64,000 nucleotides of DNA from Polynucleobacter necessarius (GCF_900096755.1 NZ_LT615227.1:894457-958456), one strand, 5' to 3'. Counted from the first letter of the stretch, positions 37,819 through 48,214 are shown. Numbers and translations: made by a program. The notes: generated by a model from the letters alone, not told the origin.

Positions 37819-38799
37819 ATGCCAACTGATTTAAATCAAAAGATCTATGTAGCTGGTCACCGCGGTATGGTGGGTTCAGCCATTGTGCGCAATTTGAAGG
37901 CTCAAGGTTATAAAAATATTATTGAGCGCACCCATGCTCAATTAGATTTAACCAATCAAGCTGCTGTTCAAGCCTTCTTCGAAACAGAAAAGCCGGATCA
38001 GGTTTATATGGCCGCTGCGAAGGTCGGCGGTATTCATGCAAACAATACTTTTCCAGCAGAGTTCATTTATGACAATTTGATGGTCCAAAATAATGTGATC
38101 CATCAGGCTTTTTTAAATGGCGTTAAGCGATTACTCTTTTTGGGATCTAGTTGCATCTATCCTCGCTTGGCTCCTCAGCCGATGGGCGAGGACGCATTGC
38201 TGACTGGCAAGCTAGAGCCAACCAATGAGCCTTATGCGATTGCGAAGATTGCCGGCATCAAGATGTGCGAGAGTTATAACCGTCAATATGGTGCTTCCCA
38301 GGGCATTGATTACCGTTCGGTCATGCCGACTAATCTTTATGGTCCTGGTGATAACTACCACCCTGAAAATAGCCACGTTATTCCAGCGCTCATTAGAAGA
38401 TTTCATGAGGCAAAGTTGGCCAATGCTCCAGAAGTGTTAATTTGGGGCACGGGTACGCCAAAGCGTGAGTTCCTATTTGTTGACGATATGGCTGCCGCTT
38501 CGATCTTTGTAATGCAGCTGGAAAAAGCGCAATACGATGCGAAAACTGAACCAATGCAAAGTCATATCAATGTAGGTTTTGGTGATGATGTGTCGATTGC
38601 GCAATTGGCTGCTGCGGTTGCTAAGGTAACAGGGTATCAAGGCAAGATTGGTTTTGATCCTAGCAAGCCTGATGGCTCTCCAAGAAAGTTAATGAACTCA
38701 TCACGCTTAAATCGTATGGGTTGGAATCCGAAGGTCAATCTAGAGCAAGGTCTGGCCGTTGCTTATCAAGAATTTTTGCAAGGTGACGTTCGGGGATAA
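37819..38799 (+). CDS. fcl: GDP-L-fucose synthase
   Basis: Epimerase-reductase that turns GDP-4-keto-6-deoxymannose into GDP-L-fucose. The 326-residue SDR has [40 protein letters not shown], the catalytic [14 protein letters not shown] (YxxxK), [19 protein letters not shown] and [16 protein letters not shown]. All features of Fcl/WcaG. Complete manC-gmd-fcl set indicates fucose, or an N-acyl relative, in the surface glycan. Confidence 0.95.
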   Translation: MPTDLNQKIYVAGHRGMVGSAIVRNLKAQGYKNIIERTHAQLDLTNQAAVQAFFETEKPDQVYMAAAKVGGIHANNTFPAEFIYDNLMVQNNVIHQAFLNGVKRLLFLGSSCIYPRLAPQPMGEDALLTGKLEPTNEPYAIAKIAGIKMCESYNRQYGASQGIDYRSVMPTNLYGPGDNYHPENSHVIPALIRRFHEAKLANAPEVLIWGTGTPKREFLFVDDMAAASIFVMQLEKAQYDAKTEPMQSHINVGFGDDVSIAQLAAAVAKVTGYQGKIGFDPSKPDGSPRKLMNSSRLNRMGWNPKVNLEQGLAVAYQEFLQGDVRG

Positions 38800-38859
38800 T
38801 CCCGGCGTATTCATGATCAATATTGCATTTTTGCATTCAAAAATTAGCCTGGGAAAATT

Positions 38860-39875
38860 GTGAAGCGCTCTTTTCGAATTGATCATGCCTTTTTGCATTT
38901 AATCTTTGGCAGACGCTGGAGGGAAAAGGTCTGGGCATCGAAGGTAGACGCAAAAGCCTTGCATACCCAGATTAGGGTCTCAGGTACCCCGTTCATCAGT
39001 GACTATGATGGCGTTACTAGAACTAAACTCAATTTAGAGTTACCCAATTTCCCGTTTAACCCAGGATTGCTGAAATTAAGTGATGGGTATTTGATGACGG
39101 TACGTAGCCGTGCACGTGCATCTAATTGCTTTAATGATCAGATTTTTATTCACAACCCCAATGCACCTGTGGATGTGAACTACCTCATTTATTTCAATGA
39201 GCAATTCCAGGTCACCAAAAAAGTTGTTTTGGACGAAAGCATCTTTGTACGGGATGGATCCACCTGGACCCCGCCAATAGAGGATATTCGCCTCTTTTCT
39301 TGGGGTGATGAAGTGTGGGCGATTGGTGCTATTCATGCTCGAGGTGCCCGCAAGATTGAGCAAGCTCTATGCAAAATTCAAGGCGATGCGATTGTTGAGT
39401 ATCAGGTGCTCACATCACCAGTAGGTTTAAGTGTCGAAAAGAATTGGATTCCGGTTCCTGGTGATGGCAAATTGAAGTTGATCTATAGCTTTGATCCATT
39501 TCAGGTGATGGTTATGGATTCACCAATGGGTAATCTTTAAGGCTGACAATATTCAAGCTGATGATGGCGATCATCCTTTCCGCGGTGGCTCGACTCTCAT
39601 TCCTTATGGCTCGGGATATCGCTTTAGTGCATTCAGCCCCCATGGAATACCGAGGCGCTCGTTTATATACACACCACTTTGTACTATTTAATAAAGATCT
39701 TCAGTTAGCAGAAATTGGCAGACCGTTCTTTATTGAGCATCATGGCGTTGAATTTGCTGCGGGTAATGTGGCCCAGCAAGACGGTGTTGTGACTTCGTAT
39801 GCTGTAGGCGATAGGGTAACTCGTTTGATGAAGATCCCAAATGTAGTCATTGAGAAGTTCTTGTCGGTTGAATAG
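38860..39875 (+). pseudogene. Five-bladed beta-propeller glycosidase/phosphorylase-like protein (GH130-like), two frameshifts
   Basis: Three frames piece together a protein of about 338 residues. Part one (38860-39540) has NPGLLKLSDGYLMTVRSRAR, EDIRLFSWGDEVWAIGAI and EKNWIPVPGDGKLKLIYSFDP. After a shift at about 39529-39534 the frame reads ADNIQADDGDHPFRGGSTLI. After another in the C-run 39637-39641 it resumes as MEYRGARLYTHHFVLFNKD and PFFIEHHGVEFAAGNVAQQD, to 39875. These blocks resemble GH130/GH43-type propellers, which act on mannosides and other glycans. Two single-base insertions explain it. Sits between fcl and an O-antigen ligase/polymerase gene; probably once a glycan enzyme of this locus. 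Confidence 0.7.
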
Positions 39876-39887
39876 GGTATCAACGCA

Positions 39888-41270
39888 ATGATGGCTCGCA
39901 AGAACGGCAATGCCTTGGGTTTGGCATTAATTCTGATGAGTAGCTTACTCCTCGGAATTTGGGCAACCAAGGACACCATTGCATTGCGCAACATCTTGTT
40001 GGTTTTGGGTGCCCTGTGCGCCATAGCTTTTCTATATCAATTTTTTCGCACTAAGAGCGTCAAAGCAAATGGCATCAATTGGCTGCCAATCATCTGTATC
40101 ACGCTTGCGCTGTTGTGGGTTATAGCGCACTACTTTTTCTTATCTATTTCTCCGGCTGTGCAGCTTAAAGAGCTCACTTCTATTTGGTTGAGGTCCGCGC
40201 TTGCTAGTATTTTTGGTTTAGCAACGGGAATAGCGCTCATTAGGCAACCTCGCTCTATTGGAATATTTTGGGCAGCTATCTTAATTAGCTTCCTAGTATT
40301 GTGTGCTCAATATTTACCGTTGGCATGGCAGTCACAAAACATCATTGTTCCTTTAAATGTAGAGGACTTTAGGCGTTATATATACATTGGGAAAATTAAC
40401 CCGATGTATATGGGTGTGCTGCTAATTGCCGGCTCTACTGGCTTACTGCTCGACGCATTAAATTTTGGCGAAAAAGACTGGACAAGAAAAGCATGTATTT
40501 TTTGGTTGCTATGTTTGTTCGTTGCCATGTACTCATTTGCATTCATCATCAATACACGCTCTGGAATATTACTCGGGTCCCTAGTGGTCTTTGCTTGGTG
40601 CTTATATGGGGCATTTTTAGTATTGCGCAACAGAAATCATTTGACCTCCTTGGCATCATCCAGTGCCAGTAAAGCAATTTTTGTTTTAGTGATTGCTTTA
40701 GTGCTTATTGGAATTTTTGCGAAACACCAAATTCAAAGAGATTCAGGCTGGCAGCAGCTGGTCGAGGATATCCAAATTGGTTATCAAGTTGAAAAATATC
40801 CGCATTGGCAGGACGTTAATCAGTATGGATTTCCGAAGACTGAAAGCGGCAAGGTGGTCACCTTTAATACCTATGAACGGATGGCCTGGGCAACCGCTGG
40901 AATTAAATCCATTCCCAATCACCCGTATGGTGTAGGTGTCCTACTTTTACCTCTTGGTTTGGCTGCTAAAGAGTTGTTTCCTGGGGTGACACCAATCTCA
41001 ACCCATAGTGGATGGGTGGATTTAACACTTTCATTTGGCTTGCCCATGCTTGGCTTGCTGTTAGTGACTAATATCGCCGTTCTTTATTTTGCGATGAGGC
41101 AAAAGTCTCCCCTCAAATACAGCATGATCACCTTATCGATTACGATTTTTACTCTCTTCTTGGTTGGCGAGCTAAGTAATGGCCATAGCTTGGAGATGGT
41201 GTTTTATTTGTATGCTTTGATAGCTGGCACACAGATTGCCCAGAAAAGTAACGATGTCAGCTCTACTTAA
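39888..41270 (+). CDS. O-antigen ligase/polymerase-like membrane protein
   Basis: A 460-residue protein with about ten to twelve hydrophobic segments and a Wzy_C/WaaL-like periplasmic loop. The loop has the NTYERMAWATAGIKSIPNHPYGVG stretch split by short motifs and a THSGWVDLTLSFGLP segment with the His typical of O-antigen ligases. It would act on undecaprenyl-linked glycan at the periplasmic face. Whether it is the ligase or the polymerase is not decided by sequence; a second such gene lies at 46940-48214. Two ATGs (39888, 39891). Confidence 0.75.
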   Translation: MMARKNGNALGLALILMSSLLLGIWATKDTIALRNILLVLGALCAIAFLYQFFRTKSVKANGINWLPIICITLALLWVIAHYFFLSISPAVQLKELTSIWLRSALASIFGLATGIALIRQPRSIGIFWAAILISFLVLCAQYLPLAWQSQNIIVPLNVEDFRRYIYIGKINPMYMGVLLIAGSTGLLLDALNFGEKDWTRKACIFWLLCLFVAMYSFAFIINTRSGILLGSLVVFAWCLYGAFLVLRNRNHLTSLASSSASKAIFVLVIALVLIGIFAKHQIQRDSGWQQLVEDIQIGYQVEKYPHWQDVNQYGFPKTESGKVVTFNTYERMAWATAGIKSIPNHPYGVGVLLLPLGLAAKELFPGVTPISTHSGWVDLTLSFGLPMLGLLLVTNIAVLYFAMRQKSPLKYSMITLSITIFTLFLVGELSNGHSLEMVFYLYALIAGTQIAQKSNDVSST

Positions 41271-41302
41271 AATGGCTTAATTGATCAAGAAAACTTTTAT
41301 CA

Positions 41303-42643
41303 ATGACCGCCAATAATCAAGATCCACTCTGGATAAGATTTCTTCCAAAGATTCTGCGAAATTTGCTAGAGGGTAGAACCAGCTTATTAGCAGCAATTCA
41401 TAACAGCGGTTGGATATTTTTTGACAAAATCTTGCGCGCTCTTCTGGGTCTCTTGGTTGGCGCATGGGTTGCTCGCTATCTTGGCCCAACCCAATTTGGC
41501 GAGCTTGCATATTGCATTGCCTTTATAGCAATTTTTCAATCCATGACTAATCTGGGGTTGGACGGAATTGTTGTTCGTGAGGTCGCCAATCATCCCAATC
41601 GAGCTAATGTTGTGTTGGGGACTACGTTTCAACTGCGCCTATTGATGGGTATTTTTTCTTGGATTCTTGCCCTGGTAATTTATGGAGTAACCAACAGCTT
41701 TTATGGTGAAGGAATCTGGATTATTGGCTTAGTGGGCGCCGGAATGATCTTTCAGGTGGCCGATACTGTAGACCTCTGGTTCCAGGGCAATAGCCAAAGC
41801 AAGAGAACGGTCTTTGCTAAGGCTTCGGCATATCTTTTATCTAATGCAATAAGGGTGTGCTTAGTTCTTATCGAGGCTCCGTTAATTGCTTTTGCAGGGG
41901 TGATTGCAGTCGAGGGCGCTTTAACTGCATCAGCTTTATATATTTCTTATAGGCAATTCCCAACTCCTCATCTTTGGAAAAAAAATCATCCTGAAGCAAG
42001 AAATCTATTGAAGGAATCCTGGCCCTATCTAATTTCGGGTTTATCAATCATGTTATATATGCGCATTGATCAGGTCATGATCAAGAGCATGCTGGGAGAC
42101 TTTGAGCTAGGTATTTTTTCAGCTGCCATTCCAATATCTAATCTATGGAATATGATTCCAATGGCGATTTGCGCAAGTATTGCGCCATTCATTGCACGCA
42201 AAAAATTGCAAGGCAATGAGGCTTATGAGAGGGCTCTAGTAAAAATGTTTAGAATTTTTTGGGCAATCTGCATCATGATTATTGTTGTGATATGGTTGCT
42301 ATCATCCTCTCTAGTGCACTTAATGTATGGACATGCATTTAATAAAACTGCTGACGTATTAAATATTTATGTATTAAGTTGTATTCCCGTGTTTATGGGG
42401 GTTGGGCAGAATTTGTGGTTGCTAAATGAGAAGAAGTCCAATATTTTTCTTTTGCAAACGATTACCGGAGCACTTGTGTGTGTAGTAACTAATTTTATAT
42501 TTCTGCCGTTATGGGGTGTGAGTGGGGCAGCGTTTGCTGCAATTCTGTCTCAGGTAAGCTCCTGCTTTTTAATTAATGGCATATTCGCTAGACCACTATT
42601 TATGATGCAATTAGGTTTTTGCAGTCCACAAGTTAAGGGATAA
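41303..42643 (+). CDS. Polysaccharide flippase, Wzx-like
   Basis: A 446-residue protein with about twelve hydrophobic segments. The N-terminus (FFDKILRALLGLLVGAWVARYLGPTQFGELAY) is the MATE/Wzx polysaccharide-transporter signature. Later segments GLDGIVVREVANHP and SMLGDFELGIFSAAIPISNLWN fit the family. Moves lipid-linked repeat units across the inner membrane. Follows the ligase/polymerase gene by about 30 bases; a second flippase is at 62507. Confidence 0.85.
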   Translation: MTANNQDPLWIRFLPKILRNLLEGRTSLLAAIHNSGWIFFDKILRALLGLLVGAWVARYLGPTQFGELAYCIAFIAIFQSMTNLGLDGIVVREVANHPNRANVVLGTTFQLRLLMGIFSWILALVIYGVTNSFYGEGIWIIGLVGAGMIFQVADTVDLWFQGNSQSKRTVFAKASAYLLSNAIRVCLVLIEAPLIAFAGVIAVEGALTASALYISYRQFPTPHLWKKNHPEARNLLKESWPYLISGLSIMLYMRIDQVMIKSMLGDFELGIFSAAIPISNLWNMIPMAICASIAPFIARKKLQGNEAYERALVKMFRIFWAICIMIIVVIWLLSSSLVHLMYGHAFNKTADVLNIYVLSCIPVFMGVGQNLWLLNEKKSNIFLLQTITGALVCVVTNFIFLPLWGVSGAAFAAILSQVSSCFLINGIFARPLFMMQLGFCSPQVKG

Positions 42644-42645
42644 AT

Positions 42646-43554
42646 ATGCGTAGCCCGGTCTTACTCTTGGTTTTTAACCGACCCGATGTAACAAAGAGGG
42701 TATTTGATGTTATTCGTCAGACTCAGCCGTCAAGGCTTTATCTTGCTGCCGATGCTCCGCGAAAAAATAGGGCTGGTGAGGCGGAGCTCTGCAAGGCTGT
42801 TCAAGAAATCATTTCGCAGGTGGATTGGCCATGTGAGGTAAGTAAGCTTATTCGACAAGAAAATTTGGGTTGCAAAGAGGCGGTTACTGGTGCAATTGAT
42901 TGGTTTTTTTCTCATGAATCAGAGGGAATTATTCTTGAGGATGACTGTTTGCCAAACCCTGATTTTTTCGTCTATTGCGATGAATTGCTTGAAAAGTATC
43001 GTGACGATGAGCGGGTGGGAATGATTTCTGGTGACAACTTCCAGGGCGGTGTTTGGCGTGGAGATGGGGATTATTATTTCAGCCGCTTTTGTCATATTTG
43101 GGGGTGGGCCACTTGGGCGAGAGCATGGAAAAAATATGATTCAAAGATTATTCAGTGGCCGCAGTTGAGGGCTAATGACTGGTTGGGCTCGCTTGGATTT
43201 CAGGGTGCAGAAAAAGCCCATTGGATAAAGGCTTTTGATAGGGTTCACGGAAATCAGCGAAACACTTGGGATTATCAATGGGTTATGACTTGCTGGTTAG
43301 AAAACATGTTGTCAATTGCGCCCAATGTGAATCTCATAAGCAATATAGGATTCGGGGATCATGCTACCCATACAGTTGGGAAGAGCATTTATTCAAATAT
43401 GAGGACCGGAAAACTAGAGTTTCCCTTAACTCACCCATCTTTATTGGAGGCCAATAAAGAGGCTGATTTATATTCGTCAAAAAATCTATTTACCAATTCA
43501 ATTGTTCGACGTGTAATTCGCAAGCTTCGGGGGATTCTGGGTTTTAAAGCTTAG
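42646..43554 (+). CDS. Glycosyltransferase, GNT-I/GT2-like
   Basis: A 302-residue GT-A fold protein starting SPVLLLVFNRPDVTKRVFDV, with the metal-binding site in EGIILEDDCLPNPDFFVYCD and aromatic acceptor segments (FCHIWGWATWARAWKKYD, NTWDYQWVMTCW). This resembles the family 2 enzymes that share similarity with eukaryotic GNT-I. Two bases after the flippase stop, so probably part of the same transcript. Donor and acceptor unknown. Confidence 0.75.
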   Translation: MRSPVLLLVFNRPDVTKRVFDVIRQTQPSRLYLAADAPRKNRAGEAELCKAVQEIISQVDWPCEVSKLIRQENLGCKEAVTGAIDWFFSHESEGIILEDDCLPNPDFFVYCDELLEKYRDDERVGMISGDNFQGGVWRGDGDYYFSRFCHIWGWATWARAWKKYDSKIIQWPQLRANDWLGSLGFQGAEKAHWIKAFDRVHGNQRNTWDYQWVMTCWLENMLSIAPNVNLISNIGFGDHATHTVGKSIYSNMRTGKLEFPLTHPSLLEANKEADLYSSKNLFTNSIVRRVIRKLRGILGFKA

Positions 43555-43641
43555 GTATGTTAGTCCTCTAGGGCAAAGCACTGCAAGGATTCTTAATACA
43601 CAATTTCTATTAAAAGAAAATGCTTAGGCAGGGTCTAGCAC

Positions 43642-44418
43642 TCAATTTTTATGTTTTATAAAATCTAGAAGTGAGTAGTAGATAAAGGCTGTATTGGTAG
43701 TGAGATAGCGCTTCCAGAGTCTTCTAGGCTCAGATATTAGGCGGTATAACCACTCGAGCCCTAAGCCTTGAATGAAAGCAGGGGGACGTTTTTTTGTGCC
43801 CGTATGAAAATCAAATGCTGCACCAACACCAATTGCAATCGGTCGAAGATATGGGGCGTGCGTAGCACACCAATATTCTTGCTTTGGGCAGCCTAGACCA
43901 ACAAATAAAATGTTTGCGCCAGAATGATTAATCTGCTTTGTTAATTCTTCATCAACGGTTGGCTTTTCGGGTAACGCTGTTGGGGCATGCATGCCGGCAA
44001 TTTGTAAGCCAGGAAATAAGTTCACAAGTTTCTCGGAAAGCAGGCTTAACGTACGAGAGTTGCCCCCTAGTAAATATATTGATCCACCATGCAATGAAAC
44101 TTGCTTGCATAACTCCAGCATTAGATCTGGGCCGCAAACGCGTTCAGCATTTTTGTACCCTTTTAACTTCTGAGACCAAACTAAGGGCATTCCATCTGGA
44201 ACAACTAGAGACGCATTGTTAAGTACTTTTTTAAAATCGCTCGTTTGTCTTGCTAAGGTCAGCATATGCGCATTAGCGACACATACATAAGAATGGGACA
44301 TGGGTCTTTTGCTGATGTTAAGGATGACGCGACTTAAATTGCTCATATTGCCAATATCAACATTTAGGCCTATTACCGGGATAGTTTGACGGTTTGTGGT
44401 GTGGAAGTTGGGCATCAT
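43642..44418 (-). CDS. WecG/TagA/CpsF family glycosyltransferase
   Basis: GT26 enzyme of 258 residues, normally adding the second sugar (often N-acetylmannosaminuronate or similar) to a lipid-linked primer. Motifs: YVCVANAHMLTLARQ, VVPDGMPLVW, ERVCGPDLMLELC, LFVGLGCPKQEYW, GVGAAFDFHTGTKKRPP and the end QGLGLEWLYRLISEPRRLW. Reads against its left neighbour and away from the next gene. Together with the WbaP-type gene it could build the first disaccharide. Confidence 0.88.
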   Translation of the reverse strand: MMPNFHTTNRQTIPVIGLNVDIGNMSNLSRVILNISKRPMSHSYVCVANAHMLTLARQTSDFKKVLNNASLVVPDGMPLVWSQKLKGYKNAERVCGPDLMLELCKQVSLHGGSIYLLGGNSRTLSLLSEKLVNLFPGLQIAGMHAPTALPEKPTVDEELTKQINHSGANILFVGLGCPKQEYWCATHAPYLRPIAIGVGAAFDFHTGTKKRPPAFIQGLGLEWLYRLISEPRRLWKRYLTTNTAFIYYSLLDFIKHKN

Positions 44419-44611
44419 ATGGTTGATTACGCTAGGTTAATAAGTGTACACGGCGCCATTTGGATTACCAAATGCCTTTAAATTCGGTTCAAAAATGCAG
44501 ATATTATTTGAATTAGCCCCTTTGTCAGAGCTTTTATGGAGAGTTCTTGTTAGAAAGTAAAATATTCAAAAGTGCGGCGCTATATTTACGGCGCAAATCT
44601 CGGCGAACAAG

Positions 44612-45493
44612 GTGAATCTATTGGCCCATAAGCAAAAATCAGATAGCAATTTTTTGGTGGCTGGCGTAGTTAGAAATTGTGCAAATCACGTCAAAAGTGA
44701 CGTAAAAAAAATTCAAGATGCGTTGGTAGGTGTTCGCAATGTGAGTTGGCTATTGATTGAGTCTGATAGTGATGATCAGACCGTAGGGGTATTAAAAGAC
44801 CTAAAAAATGAAATTGCCAATTTCGACTTTATGACCGTAGGTACTTTGCGCGATCAGATGCCAATAAGGACCGATCGGCTTGCATATTGTCGCAATACTT
44901 TTTTAGAGGCGATTCGCTCGCAAGAAAAGTATCGCAATATTGACTATGTCTTGGTCTCGGATTTTGATGGAATGAACACGCACCTTACCCCTGCTTCAAT
45001 TGATAGCTGTTGGGAACGTGATGATTGGGATGTTTGTACCGCCAATCAAGATGGGCCTTATTACGATGTGTGGACTATACGACACCCATTTTGGTCACCC
45101 AATGATTGTTACGAACAATATCGCTATATGTTGAGCCTTAAGGTAAGGGCTTTTGTAGCTTACTATGACGCGGTTTACTCTCGAATGGTAATCATCCCTA
45201 AGAATGCGGAGTGGATTGAGGTGGATGCAGCCTTTGGCGGCCTTGCAATCTACAAAAGAGAGGCGATTATTGCTTCGAGATACGCAGGTATAACAGAGGC
45301 TGGCGTAGAAATTTGTGAGCATGTTGTATTGAGCGAGGGTATTAAAAAAGCAGGCTTTAGTATTTTTCTTAATCCGCGCCTTATTAATACACGTCGTTCA
45401 GAGCACATTAATAAGGCATTGAAAAATATTGCAGCGCTTTTTTTATTTGGCAAAAATGGACCAGACCGTTTAAAAAAATTAATGCGACGCTAA
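44612..45493 (+). CDS. Putative glycosyltransferase, GT69/CAP59-like
   Basis: A 293-residue protein starting VAGVVRNCANHVKSDVKKIQ, then VSWLLIESDSDDQTV, RTDRLAYCRNTFLEAI, a DxD-like VLVSDFDGMNT and VCTANQDGPYYDVWTIRHPF. This layout resembles the alpha-mannosyltransferase family named after cryptococcal CAP59 (GT69), uncommon in bacteria; the assignment rests on memory of family patterns. Next to the initiating transferase (15-base convergent gap). Function in the O-chain is inferred. Upstream 193 bases contain the divergent promoters and a short ATTTGG/CCAAAT hairpin (44458-44473). Confidence 0.55.
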   Translation: MNLLAHKQKSDSNFLVAGVVRNCANHVKSDVKKIQDALVGVRNVSWLLIESDSDDQTVGVLKDLKNEIANFDFMTVGTLRDQMPIRTDRLAYCRNTFLEAIRSQEKYRNIDYVLVSDFDGMNTHLTPASIDSCWERDDWDVCTANQDGPYYDVWTIRHPFWSPNDCYEQYRYMLSLKVRAFVAYYDAVYSRMVIIPKNAEWIEVDAAFGGLAIYKREAIIASRYAGITEAGVEICEHVVLSEGIKKAGFSIFLNPRLINTRRSEHINKALKNIAALFLFGKNGPDRLKKLMRR

Positions 45494-45508
45494 GGTAGTT
45501 TGCGTAAT

Positions 45509-46885
45509 TTAGTACGCGGTCTTAGCGGTAAAGCCGTTAAAGACCGTCATAAAAATGATCTTAAGATCAAGCCAGATGGACCAATGATTAATGTAGTAAA
45601 GATCGTAATCAATCCTAGATTTCATTTTATCTAGGGTTTCTGTTTCGCCGCGTAAGCCATTGACCTGTGCCCAACCTGTGATCCCGGGTTTGACTTTGTG
45701 TCTAAGCATGTAACCTTCAATTAACTGTCGATACTCTTCATTGTGAGCAATCGCATGAGGTCTGGGTCCAACTATTGACATCGTTCCCTGGAGCACGTTC
45801 CAAAATTGAGGCAATTCGTCTAATGAGGTTTTTCTTAAAATGCGACCCAATGGGGTGATGCGCGGATCATCTTTAGATGCTTGAATTACTACTGCGCCAT
45901 CATCCATGCTTTTCATTGTTCTAAATTTGAGCACCTGTATGACTTCGCCATTTAGACCATACCTACGTTGCCTAAACAATACAGGCCCCTTGGAGCTTAG
46001 CTTAACCGCGATTGCAATCAGTAGCATTAGCGGCAAAGCCATCAAAAAAATAATACTACCGAGAATAATATCCTCTAGTTTTTTTAAGAGCCAGTAGCTC
46101 CCATAGAACGGATGATCATTGACTGTGATCATGGGGGTATTACCCAGTGTTACCCAGCCAGCATCAAAGGCGTTATATAAAAATAGTTGGGGAACGATAT
46201 AGGCAGATGCGGTGGAGTCTGACAAGCCACTAATCACTTTGCGGGTGGCCCCTGGATTTTTTTCTGCGTTTGTAATGAATACATAATCAATGTGTTTTTG
46301 ATTGATGCGTTCTAGTAGTTCTTCATAGCTTTCAGTAGTTCCAGTGTGTGCTAGCCCAGTCCAGGGTGTTTGGTTGATTTTTTGCTGAAGCAAACGACCA
46401 TTTTCAGAATTGCCGTAAATAATGTACGTTCTGGCGTTGGCTCCCTGGGCGCGCATTACGCGTAAGCCTAAATAAATTACAAGACGTTCTGTGATTAATA
46501 GAATGGGCGCCATTATTAGCCAGCTAGCAATAATGACTCGAGAAAAAACGCTTGATGACTTTGTTAGGAATGCCAGAGCAATCAGTAGGAATGCAACAAT
46601 AAGCCATGCCCCAATAATTTTTCCTGCTATCTGAAAATAACTCTCCAAACGTGCCGAGCGATATACGGATCGAAATTCAGCGACCAGTAAAAATAAGGCG
46701 GCACTAATTGCAGAAAGGTATTGATATAAATCTTCTTGCGAAGAATCAATAGGGTAGATGTGGCATAAAACTTTAAGACTAAGCCAGATAAGCGCGGCAT
46801 CCAGGATGCGATTAAGCGAGGAGAGCTCGCTGCTAAATTGACGAATATGCCCTGGCTGACCGGATGATGTGCTCATAGTAACCAA
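45509..46885 (-). CDS. Undecaprenyl-phosphate glycosyl-1-phosphate transferase (WbaP/WcaJ type)
   Basis: Starts repeat-unit assembly by transferring hexose-1-phosphate to undecaprenyl phosphate. 458 residues: four or five N-terminal helices, a nucleotide-binding-like middle (ARTYIIYGNSENGRLLQQ), then the bacterial sugar-transferase domain. That domain starts KKLEDIILGSIIFLMALP and has VLKFRTMKSMDDGA, RITPLGRILRKTSLDELPQF, MSIVGPRPHA and KPGITGWAQVNGLRGE. Sugar specificity (galactose or glucose) is not visible. On the minus strand with the polymerase-like gene behind it. Confidence 0.92.
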   Translation of the reverse strand: MVTMSTSSGQPGHIRQFSSELSSLNRILDAALIWLSLKVLCHIYPIDSSQEDLYQYLSAISAALFLLVAEFRSVYRSARLESYFQIAGKIIGAWLIVAFLLIALAFLTKSSSVFSRVIIASWLIMAPILLITERLVIYLGLRVMRAQGANARTYIIYGNSENGRLLQQKINQTPWTGLAHTGTTESYEELLERINQKHIDYVFITNAEKNPGATRKVISGLSDSTASAYIVPQLFLYNAFDAGWVTLGNTPMITVNDHPFYGSYWLLKKLEDIILGSIIFLMALPLMLLIAIAVKLSSKGPVLFRQRRYGLNGEVIQVLKFRTMKSMDDGAVVIQASKDDPRITPLGRILRKTSLDELPQFWNVLQGTMSIVGPRPHAIAHNEEYRQLIEGYMLRHKVKPGITGWAQVNGLRGETETLDKMKSRIDYDLYYINHWSIWLDLKIIFMTVFNGFTAKTAY

Positions 46886-46939
46886 TTATCACAAATATCT
46901 TATGGCTACACCACATATATGACAGCCTAAGTGAAGGGC

Positions 46940-48214
46940 CTAGCTTATCTTTGGGCTGGAGCTTGGGCGTTCATGATGGGGTTCAGAGCTTGAAGCAAGC
47001 TTTATGTTGGCAAGTATGACCTCAGAAATTGCACCGATTGCCAGTAATAACAAAAATGGCTGTCTTTCCCCCTCGGGAACGACAGAGGTATTCATGATTA
47101 AAAAGTTTGGGATAGCAACAGCCATTAGAAAGAGTCCAATCCTTCGCTCCTTTGAGATTACGCACAGCACTCTATAGAATATGTAGGCAACTAAAATTAC
47201 AGCAGTTAGAAGCGCCCAAAATCCAGATAGTCTGTGAATATCAGCAAAGAAGTTGTGGAACCATTGCAGGGAATCCCATGGAGGTGGCCCAACCTCAATC
47301 CTTTGAAGCGGATTTGCTATTAAATGATCAGCCCAAAATTGAAACATCTCAAATCGAGCATCTTTTACTATATTTAAATCGACTGGTCGTCGATTTAAAT
47401 AGGCTATCCCGAGTAACGCGTCAAGTTTTAATAAGGTGGGATAGGTGACGAGCACAAGGATTATAGAGAAGCAAGGTCGCCATTGCCTTAGGATTAATAA
47501 AAAAAATGCAACACTCAAGGGCGAGATGATTAATGTGATAGCAAAGTAGGAGCGCTGGCCAATGACTAGGGCGGCAGCTAAAGAGCTTAATGATCCGGCT
47601 ATTCCAGTTAACCAAAACCCTCGTGGCCTTTGGCTTGGCTTTAGGATGAGTCCAGCAAGAAATGTCGCGGGAAATAAACACAGCAAGTTTGCAATTCCCG
47701 GGGTATTAATACTTTTTTTATTTCCAGTTAAAAGATGCCGAATATCAGTAACATTGCCATATAGTTTTAGTCCGCGATTTTCTATAAGTAAAGTTATTCC
47801 GACTGTAAGCAAACAAAAAATCAAAGAGCCAATACAAAACAGCCAAATAAAAGTAATGAGCTCTGAATCTTTAGAGAGGAAGGTAATCGATAAGATTGTT
47901 ATTGCACAGAGGGTCGTTAGTGCGGGGTAATAAGCCCAAGACATTTTTAATATGTTTGGGTGATATGGAGTATGCAGACCCCAATAGCAGAGTAAGAACA
48001 CTCCAGTTAAAGAGAGCAGCATTATAAAACCGCACCCATAAAAGAGGTATTTAAAGTTCCCGAGTAATGACTTTAATCCTGAAAAATATGAAAAGAGATG
48101 TGTTGCAACGAGTATCGCGACAATTAGCGGGGGGACTCCAAATCCGAGGCCAATGGGAATTGACCAGAATCCGATCTTGCGGCTCAACTCGCTTTTAATT
48201 TTTGAGATCTTCAA
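46940..48214 (-). CDS. O-antigen polymerase/ligase-like membrane protein
   Basis: A 424-residue protein with about ten hydrophobic segments and a periplasmic loop holding DARFEMFQFWADHLIANPLQR followed by LQWFHNFFADIHRLSGFWALL; His and Arg residues there are typical of Wzy/WaaL enzymes. It lies next to the initiating transferase and divergent from wzz, which fits a Wzy. The gene at 39888 would then be the ligase, or the reverse. Family-level call only. Confidence 0.7.
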   Translation of the reverse strand: MKISKIKSELSRKIGFWSIPIGLGFGVPPLIVAILVATHLFSYFSGLKSLLGNFKYLFYGCGFIMLLSLTGVFLLCYWGLHTPYHPNILKMSWAYYPALTTLCAITILSITFLSKDSELITFIWLFCIGSLIFCLLTVGITLLIENRGLKLYGNVTDIRHLLTGNKKSINTPGIANLLCLFPATFLAGLILKPSQRPRGFWLTGIAGSLSSLAAALVIGQRSYFAITLIISPLSVAFFLLILRQWRPCFSIILVLVTYPTLLKLDALLGIAYLNRRPVDLNIVKDARFEMFQFWADHLIANPLQRIEVGPPPWDSLQWFHNFFADIHRLSGFWALLTAVILVAYIFYRVLCVISKERRIGLFLMAVAIPNFLIMNTSVVPEGERQPFLLLLAIGAISEVILANIKLASSSEPHHERPSSSPKIS

